Assembly: GCA_959347315.1 (NCBI GenBank)
Contig: OY365817.1
Span: 28,628,447-28,692,446, forward strand
DNA: 64,000 nucleotides
Source of the DNA: Bimastos eiseni
Taxonomy: Eukaryota; Annelida; Clitellata; Crassiclitellata; Lumbricidae
Reading direction: 5' to 3'
Below the pieces are notes generated by a model that was given only the letters and a program-made list of their open reading frames with translations, ran no database searches and had not been told where the DNA came from. Within the stretch, counting starts at the first letter, position 1; the number at the start of each line of letters is the position of its first letter. Below are positions 60,901 through 64,000 of the stretch, piece by piece. Position numbers and translations under genes: made by a program.

Positions 60901-60986
60901 TCCGTGGGCCGAGAAATATCCTTAAGGGCTTACCTTCCAGAGGCAGATAAAAAGTCCGATTCCTCGTCATCGCCGCCAAAAAACAT
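39922..60986 (-). CDS. FKBP15: FK506-binding protein 15 (WAFL-type), 32 coding exons
   Basis: Endosome-associated scaffold linking membranes to actin; the human protein is 1219 aa, this one 1415. Exons, 5' to 3': 60986-60934, 60291-60191, 59658-59583, 58908-58839, 58199-58125, 57591-57493, 57040-56885, 56407-56351, 55910-55767, 55139-54987, 54472-54368, 53848-53629, 53216-53155, 52300-52180, 51614-51505, 51219-51115, 50737-50643, 50073-49971, 49538-49367, 48880-48744, 47879-47796, 47363-47292, 47114-46962, 46374-46282, 45479-45255, 44839-44738, 44404-44356, 44038-43430, 42842-42670, 41641-41427, 40824-40644, 39999-39922. They sum to 4248 nt; all phases agree. Order of parts: MFFGGDDEESDFL start, WH1-like fold, FKBP fold, RMAKMGQPMLP motif, Pro-rich linker, coiled coil, acidic tail ending DLDWLS. 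Intron 22 seems to use a GC donor (AGAAG|GCAAGG). Confidence 0.97.
40195..40375 (-). mobile_element. LINE 3'-end fragment (antisense copy)
   Basis: On the minus strand the DNA still encodes the LINE ORF2 C-terminus: GPSLWNTLPLEC, then HSDYFYTHFKAVLFS in a shifted frame, followed by GGTGCTATATAAAT. In FKBP15 intron 31. Confidence 0.75.
40391..40437. repeat. Perfect 23-bp inverted repeat with 1-base spacer
   Basis: Arms 40391-40413 and 40415-40437 are exact reverse complements (centre CCAGTATATTATACTGG). It sits in an AT-rich tract of FKBP15 intron 31 and could extrude a cruciform or form an RNA hairpin. Confidence 0.92.
40911..41205 (+). repeat. Three tandem copies of the 'GGGACTGGCACTG' repeat
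   Basis: Copies at about 40911-41005, 41025-41125 and 41140-41205, each with GTTGCTGTTTAA-like start or TTAGTG middle and CTTGGGACTGGC or TTGGGGCTGGCAC end. In FKBP15 intron 30. Confidence 0.72.
41830..42666 (-). repeat. 15-bp minisatellite built from the FKBP15 exon 29 splice donor
   Basis: About 55 degenerate copies of GGTAACTGGATCAAA (read in the gene's direction). The true exon end TCAAAG|GTAGCTGAATCAAAG is the first unit, so every unit carries an AAG|GTAA-like donor. The unit length is divisible by three. The first in-frame stop (TAG) comes about 40 bases into the intron. Confidence 0.95.
42960..43165 (+). mobile_element. LINE 3'-end fragment, FKBP15 intron 28
   Basis: Encodes SSTWNDLPPSLRAKLTTGFS, a typical end of LINE ORF2, then AAAGGCGCTACATCAATTT and the AAAGATACGATACGA tail. 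Sister copy of 1921-2145. Confidence 0.8.
44880..45245 (+). repeat. Degenerate (CAAT)n array with an AAGCTCAAGAGAAATC-like longer unit
   Basis: CAATCAATCAATC runs alternate with about eight copies of (A)AG(G/A)CTCAAGA(G/T)AAATC, giving a higher-order unit of roughly 45-60 bases. In FKBP15 intron 25. Confidence 0.75.
45625..45845 (+). mobile_element. LINE 3'-end fragment
   Basis: Encodes FWNTLPLALGLSLRVHSHSS then KTVLF, with a (GAAT)n-type end (ATGAATGGATGAATGAAT). FKBP15 intron 24, antisense to the gene. Confidence 0.72.
48245..48480 (+). mobile_element. LINE 3'-end fragment
   Basis: Same subfamily as 28795-28975: CGCCATCTGTTCACTCTAAA, CTAAAACCTACTTCTTCTCG, TGGCAGCACTTCTGAATGG and GCGCTCTATAAATGC. 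FKBP15 intron 20. Confidence 0.72.
48530..48735 (-). mobile_element. LINE 3'-end fragment (antisense copy)
   Basis: Minus strand encodes CFPGSTPTLFILVLS, parallel to the 40195-40375 copy, and ends GTGGCGCTATATAAATGA. It abuts FKBP15 exon 20 (48744), ending within about 10-20 bases of its donor. Confidence 0.7.
49755..49960 (-). repeat. Two tandem 'GGGACTGGCACTG' repeats, antisense to the plus strand
   Basis: Copies at about 49755-49850 and 49855-49960 read CAGTGCCAGTCCCAAGCC and AAGTGCCAGTCCAAAGCC with AACGACACTG-type ends on the complement. The second ends about 10 bases from FKBP15 exon 18 (49971). Confidence 0.72.
50085..50260. repeat. Three near-identical 55-bp tandem repeats
   Basis: AGTAATCGATATCTACTTGA recurs at 50111, 50166 and 50221, exactly 55 bases apart, with at most one difference per unit. 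Begins just upstream of FKBP15 exon 18. Confidence 0.93.
50455..50525 (-). repeat. Partial 'GGGACTGGCACTG' repeat
   Basis: CCAAGCCTATATAAAGGAAT then GACACCAATCCTC; a decayed antisense copy. Confidence 0.45.
50790..50915 (+). mobile_element. tRNA-derived SINE, family A, 5'-truncated
   Basis: GACCTTGGACAAGTTGCTC, AATTGTCTGTGAGGAAGG, ACTCATCTCATCCCC and AAAGCCAAATGGACCTG, then CATCATCGACAT. Lacks the tRNA-like head. Immediately followed by a LINE tail at 50930-51055. Confidence 0.75.
50930..51055 (+). mobile_element. LINE 3'-end fragment
   Basis: CCCGTCTTAAGACAGTTCTA, GTGCTGGGGTTAAG and an (AATG)n end. Same subfamily as 38640-38775 and 59285-59395. Confidence 0.7.
51700..52105. repeat. GACA/GAGA-rich degenerate microsatellite
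   Basis: About 400 bases of AGACAGAGACAG-type words plus GATA at the start. It fills most of FKBP15 intron 14 and starts about 75 bases inside the donor. The opposite strand gives a spurious Ser/Leu/Cys/Val open frame. Confidence 0.95.
52655..52830 (+). mobile_element. LINE 3'-end fragment
   Basis: TATGGGCTCCCGGTTTCAAT, TTCCATTTTAGCTGTGG and GAAGAGGCGCTATATAAATT. FKBP15 intron 13. A further short tail lies at 53045-53105. Confidence 0.68.
53445..53545 (+). repeat. G/C-run repeat (family GR), shorter copy
   Basis: CACAGAGAGGGGAACG, CCCCTCTCATTGGGTGTCCC and CCCCCACCTGTCAAATAAGA. Same order as 8990-9090. FKBP15 intron 12. Confidence 0.75.
53890..54240. repeat. AT-rich trinucleotide-like array (GATTACAATAAT)
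   Basis: ATGATTACAATAATAATTAT- and GATGAAAAATAATAATG-type words repeat for 350 bases between FKBP15 exons 12 and 11. Non-coding. Confidence 0.85.
54700..54960. repeat. ACATCAATTAC-type degenerate array
   Basis: Repeated TTACATCAATTACA and ACACATTTACATCA words directly downstream of FKBP15 exon 10 in the transcript direction. Non-coding. Confidence 0.7.
55230..55645. repeat. About 32-bp minisatellite with CCTGATTGGCTCC core
   Basis: About a dozen copies of CCTGATTGGCTCCTATAAAA plus TCCCATTGGAA. Each unit carries one or two ATTGG (inverted CCAAT) words and many a TATAAAA-like word. In FKBP15 intron 9. Confidence 0.88.
55767..57040 (-). other. FKBP15: FKBP15 FKBP-type PPIase domain (exons 7-9)
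   Basis: About residues 159-277. Recognisable FKBP landmarks: GDNIEIKYTGW, IFDNGQ (Phe-Asp of the binding pocket), AIRAWDEGVVGMKKNGKR (usual VIKGWEEG...GMKxGGKR) and FEVEVV at the end. The Tyr that normally caps the FK506 pocket (AYG in FKBP12) is missing; this segment reads TPSMATGG. Human FKBP15 lacks it too, so weak or no isomerase activity is expected by analogy. Confidence 0.9.
58585..58745 (-). repeat. G/C-run repeat (family GR), opposite orientation
   Basis: CTTGACAGGTGGGGGACACC, AATGAGAGGAGTAGACAATG and AGATGGGGGACTTG complement the 8935-9150 copy along its length. FKBP15 intron 4. Confidence 0.75.
59285..59395 (+). mobile_element. LINE 3'-end fragment
   Basis: TTAAGACTGTTTTATTTGGC, CGCGCTGAGGTTGGGAGCGC, AAGAGGCGCTATATACAAAT and (GAAT)n end. 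FKBP15 intron 3. Confidence 0.75.
60520..60625. repeat. CTAACCCTGACC-like degenerate tandem array
   Basis: About six words of the kind CCTAACCTGACCCTAAC and CCGACCCTCACAACG. Resembles decayed telomere-type DNA but the unit is about 15-17 bases with CTCACAACGC, so it is a local minisatellite. FKBP15 intron 1. Confidence 0.7.
60627..60689 (+). repeat. 62-bp direct repeat, copy 1
   Basis: TAACTAATTGTATATAATCG through ATTTATCATGACCAAGTC. Identical to 61228-61290 except one base. Together they bracket FKBP15 exon 1. Confidence 0.93.
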
Positions 60987-61227
60987 CTTACATAACAAAA
61001 ATATCAAGTTCTGTAAACTAAAGTCAAGCGATGATAACACATCGTCATAAGACCGGAAGAATGTACCGTAGTCCTCTGTTTTGATGCCACAGTCGTTATG
61101 AGAATGATGGGAATTTCATGTCTCGACTTATACTGTTCAATATGAAATCTATTATACTGAGTAGGCCTATGATGTTCTGTAAATAGCGTTTATACGGAAA
61201 GTATGGGACTAATACTCTGTTACTTCT

Positions 61228-61290
61228 TAACTAATTGTATATAATCGAACTACACATTGGATTAGCATTATTTATCATGACCAAGTCAGA
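61228..61290 (+). repeat. 62-bp direct repeat, copy 2
   Basis: Copy of 60627-60689 with a single A/G difference (ACACATTGGATTAG against ACACATTAGATTAG). 601 bases apart, same orientation. Confidence 0.93.
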
Positions 61291-62964
61291 CTTTTCTTCA
61301 ACGCGCTTTTGCGCAATATATGCATTAGGTTAGGCGCGTTATAAATGACAATTAATGTGAACTTAATATAGCGCCCTTGTAAAATATCTACTCAGTGGCG
61401 CTCACGGTCTGACAACGGCTGAAAAATACAGATTTCAATGAAGAGTAAAATGCAGGCGAGGCATTTCTAGGCAGGTGGCGTAGGGCCTACGCTCTTGTAT
61501 AAGGTGGAGCCCATTCTAGACGGTTGGGTCAACCACTGAAGAAGCACGAGGTTGCGTCGTAGTGATACGAGCGAAAAGGACAACAAATCACGATTGAGGT
61601 CCCTATGGGCAGAAGAACGGACAGTTTAATAAATGACAGTTTAATAATAATAATCCACATTGCCAGCTAGAGCGTTCCGTTCAGAAGCTTTTCTGAAACC
61701 AAAAGAAAAATTTCCCGCTTTATTATTTGCATAATAATGTCCGTTCCTTTTGTCATTCGCTATCCCAAATACGTATAGGCTGTAGACCAAGTGTAAATGT
61801 GGATATTCATTAATTCACTCTTTCTGAGCATTTATACATAGCTTCTTAAACAACTATACTCAGAAGCGCATATAGGGCAGCCTAGCTGTGACCCATAATT
61901 ATTGAATATTTTGTTCTACACTTCATTTGCAATTTTTGAAGTTTCCCTTGAAGTTATAGGCTACATAATCAAAGACTGATGTGAAATTAATCATAATTAA
62001 ATGTAAAATAATACCCTCCCTTGAGATGTGTTGCGCACACCAATCGCTAGGTGTCATCGTACATGTGTTCATTGAATTTATTATAATAATTATGATTGCT
62101 ATTATCACTTTAGCCTATTTACCATATGACACAGTGATATTTAGTGAGTAAATAAAACTACATTCCTTTAAATCCAATTATTGATTGTCAAAATGAGGCG
62201 CAGCTGACAGTTGATTAATGTAATTATACTCTTAGACACCTTTATTTAAAGACGTTTTGATACGATACTAAATAAATAGTAAAACGCGGTTATAGTATAG
62301 TTGGGAGTGGACGGGTTGATAGCTACACATTCTGAGGATAGGCCCTATGGTCCAGTGAATGCACTTGCATTTGAGGAGGAATGTGTAGCGGTTCCCCGGC
62401 TCCCAACTTTTGCAAAGCTTCCGTTTTGACGCTTCAGTTTCTTATTTTAAGAAAGCTTCGTTTTTTCTGTCGAACAATAATCATTGATGGCAAAGATAGC
62501 GTTTAATACTAGAAGAACTTTATTCTGTAGAGGTATTTCATGGGTTACAATACAGTGCCTGTTCTCGTCCTTTCTCAAGACGAATTTCTTTTATCCGGAA
62601 GCAATTGGTGTGCGCTGAGAGAGGCGCTATATAAATAAAGAGATTTAAATACAATAAAATGCAATATGTGATGGCTACCGTACCTGACTTCAAGGAGAGT
62701 AGGTCAACACTTCTGCTAATGCTCCTCAACTTCCATTCCCTTTCACCATCTATTATGCTCTGCTTCTTCCTCGTCCCCTCCTCTTTCTCTTTGTTCTCAT
62801 GGATCCTCTCCTTCCGTTGTCTATCACTATCCATTGTGTTCTCATTCAATTCCCATGCTAATCCCCTCATCTTTCCCTCCTCCCCTTCACTGCCCTCACA
62901 ATTTTCCTCCACCTCCCTCTCATTCACTCCTCACCTGCCCATCCTCTCCGTAGGCCACCGTGGA

Positions 62965-63245
62965 TTATGCGAAACATTTTCGTAAATTATGCGAAAATAT
63001 GCGAAATCGCAGAATCGCATAAACAACTGATCCTAGCCATCAGCAAGTATACGTCGTCTGGTCAGTAAACTATATATAGTCCCTATAGGCTAATAATAGC
63101 GTGGACAAGCCAGTTATAGTTGATACTGACCGAAATTAATTAACTTTGTGCAATAATTTGCGAAAACTTTCCAATAAGAAATTTATGCGCAAACCGCCAA
63201 TTTATGTGAAACTATGCGAAATCGCATTATCGCATAAACCACGCG
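62965..63245. repeat. Pair of about 40-bp direct repeats with GCGAAATCGCA palindromes
   Basis: ATATGCGAAATCGCAGAATC then GCATAAAC (about 62996) and CTATGCGAAATCGCATTATC then GCATAAAC (about 63213). Smaller TGCGAAA words fill the surroundings. Each repeat contains TGCGA...TCGCA dyad symmetry. Confidence 0.7.
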
Positions 63246-63524
63246 GCCCCCTACCTCTCCGATTTCAACACTTCGTCCAATTTCCATGCTCCTCGCTTAT
63301 TACTCCCATCCTCATTAGCCGTTCCATCCGTTCTAATCCTCACCCATCTTCCGTTCTCCACCACTCATCATCCTCTGCCCTTCCCATTATCACAGTGATC
63401 CGTTAACACACCCGGTTTAAGGCCTTTTACATGTCGTTAGTGTAAAGCTGCGTACAAGCGGACAGCAAACACACTGTAATAAGTAATTCTAAATAAGAGT
63501 CATGACGTAGTTGTCGTTACCGAA

Positions 63525-63645
63525 CGGAGGTGGTGGTTGTTGCAGTTTAACGACACTGTGTGGCAACAAAGATCATTAGCATCGTCCTCCTCCTTTATCC
63601 AGGCTTGGGACTGGCACTGGCCGAGTACTACCAGTGGCTGAGTTT
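63525..63645 (+). repeat. 'GGGACTGGCACTG' repeat, long copy
   Basis: GTTGTTGCAGTTTAACGACA, CAAAGATCATTAGCATCG and CTTGGGACTGGCACTGG then CCGAGTACTACCAG; the best-preserved member of the family. Confidence 0.78.
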
Positions 63646-63780
63646 ACCGAACGGACGTCCCGAAGAAGAGTTTTATTGGAACACATGCGTTCCGAGGGTT
63701 CCATAATCTTACATTGCATTGGGAGCAGTGGGAACGCAGACACAGGATTTCAAGAGCAGTGGGAACGACGTTCCCACCCA

Positions 63781-63782
<2 letters not shown>

Positions 63783-63820
<38 letters not shown>
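63783..63820 (+). repeat. (TA)n microsatellite
   Basis: About 19 TA units, able to extrude. No gene context. Confidence 0.97.
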
Positions 63821-63824
<4 letters not shown>

Positions 63825-64000
63825 AAGCAATTTTCTGTCGACTGCATCGGCCTCTGTTGTCAAACGTGGTCGTTAAACTCTGGATCCATCGATCCTTCTG
63901 AGAACCGATTTCATTGCCCGGTCAGTCAGCCTCGGGCGGGTACCCGGATATTCGGGCACCCATGTACCCGGGTACCCATTGGCAGCCTTACTTGGACGCT

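Larger units (their letters stand above)
60987..64000. other. FKBP15 upstream region and terminal intergenic DNA
   Basis: No other gene recognised. Contains the second 62-bp direct repeat (61228-61290), a possible antisense LINE tail at 61360-61480, a TAGGCCTA at 61162, a LINE tail ending GCGCTATATAAATAAAG (62560-62660), a pyrimidine-rich tract (62700-62960), paired GCGAAATCGCA repeats (62965-63240), a GGGACTGGCACTG repeat (63525-63645), a TA microsatellite (63783-63820) and GGGTACCCGG-type words near the right edge. Confidence 0.5.

Noticed and set aside
62538..62927. 129-codon Glu/Arg-rich minus-strand frame
   Set aside because: Arises from a pyrimidine-rich tract; no homology and low complexity.

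Overview
This is animal nuclear DNA. Genes are split into short exons by GT-AG introns (plus two likely GC-AG introns). Intergenic DNA is AT-rich and full of microsatellites, minisatellites, tRNA-derived SINEs, LINE 3'-end scraps and a mariner relic. The protein families are animal ones: casein kinase 2 beta, a ZNF532/592/687-type zinc finger protein, PQBP1 and FKBP15. An invertebrate with an intron-rich genome fits best, probably marine; I cannot name the phylum from sequence alone. No bacterial, viral, rRNA, CRISPR or convincing tRNA gene was seen.

Layout. 1-1300: upstream DNA. 1301-4955 (+): CSNK2B, six coding exons, 222 aa. 4956-15900: gene-poor repeat territory with a 560-bp mariner remnant at about 13427-13987. 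15290-22512 (+): promoter-like segment, then a large multi-finger C2H2 protein in two coding exons (about 1451 aa). 22513-27250: gene-poor, rich in the palindromic octamer TAGGCCTA. 27256-28365 (+): small two-helix membrane protein of unknown function, split by a microsatellite intron with no stop in frame. 28366-30423: LINE tails and short repeats. 34247-30424 (-): PQBP1, seven coding exons, 292 aa. 35426-36748 (+): single-exon three-finger C2H2 protein, divergent from PQBP1. 36749-39921: its 3' side plus repeats. 60986-39922 (-): FKBP15, 32 coding exons, 1415 aa, filling a third of the window. 60987-64000: FKBP15 upstream region and repeats.

Exon models for CSNK2B, PQBP1 and FKBP15 were built by hand. 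Splice phases match at every junction, and total coding lengths are exact multiples of three (669, 879 and 4248 nt). Boundaries may be off by a base or two. The genes are unrelated housekeeping functions (kinase regulation, transcription, splicing, endosome/actin traffic) and do not form a pathway.

The most unusual signal is a set of tandem arrays that start at 5' splice sites. The best is FKBP15 intron 29, where about 55 copies of a 15-bp unit each repeat the exon-end/donor sequence. CSNK2B intron 3 has a smaller version, and the membrane-protein gene and CSNK2B intron 4 have microsatellites at their donors. Also notable are a perfect 23-bp-arm palindrome, a near-identical 62-bp direct repeat bracketing FKBP15 exon 1, several dispersed repeat families (one in tandem dimers/trimers), and a series of acidic LFG motifs, about one per exon, at the FKBP15 C-terminus.
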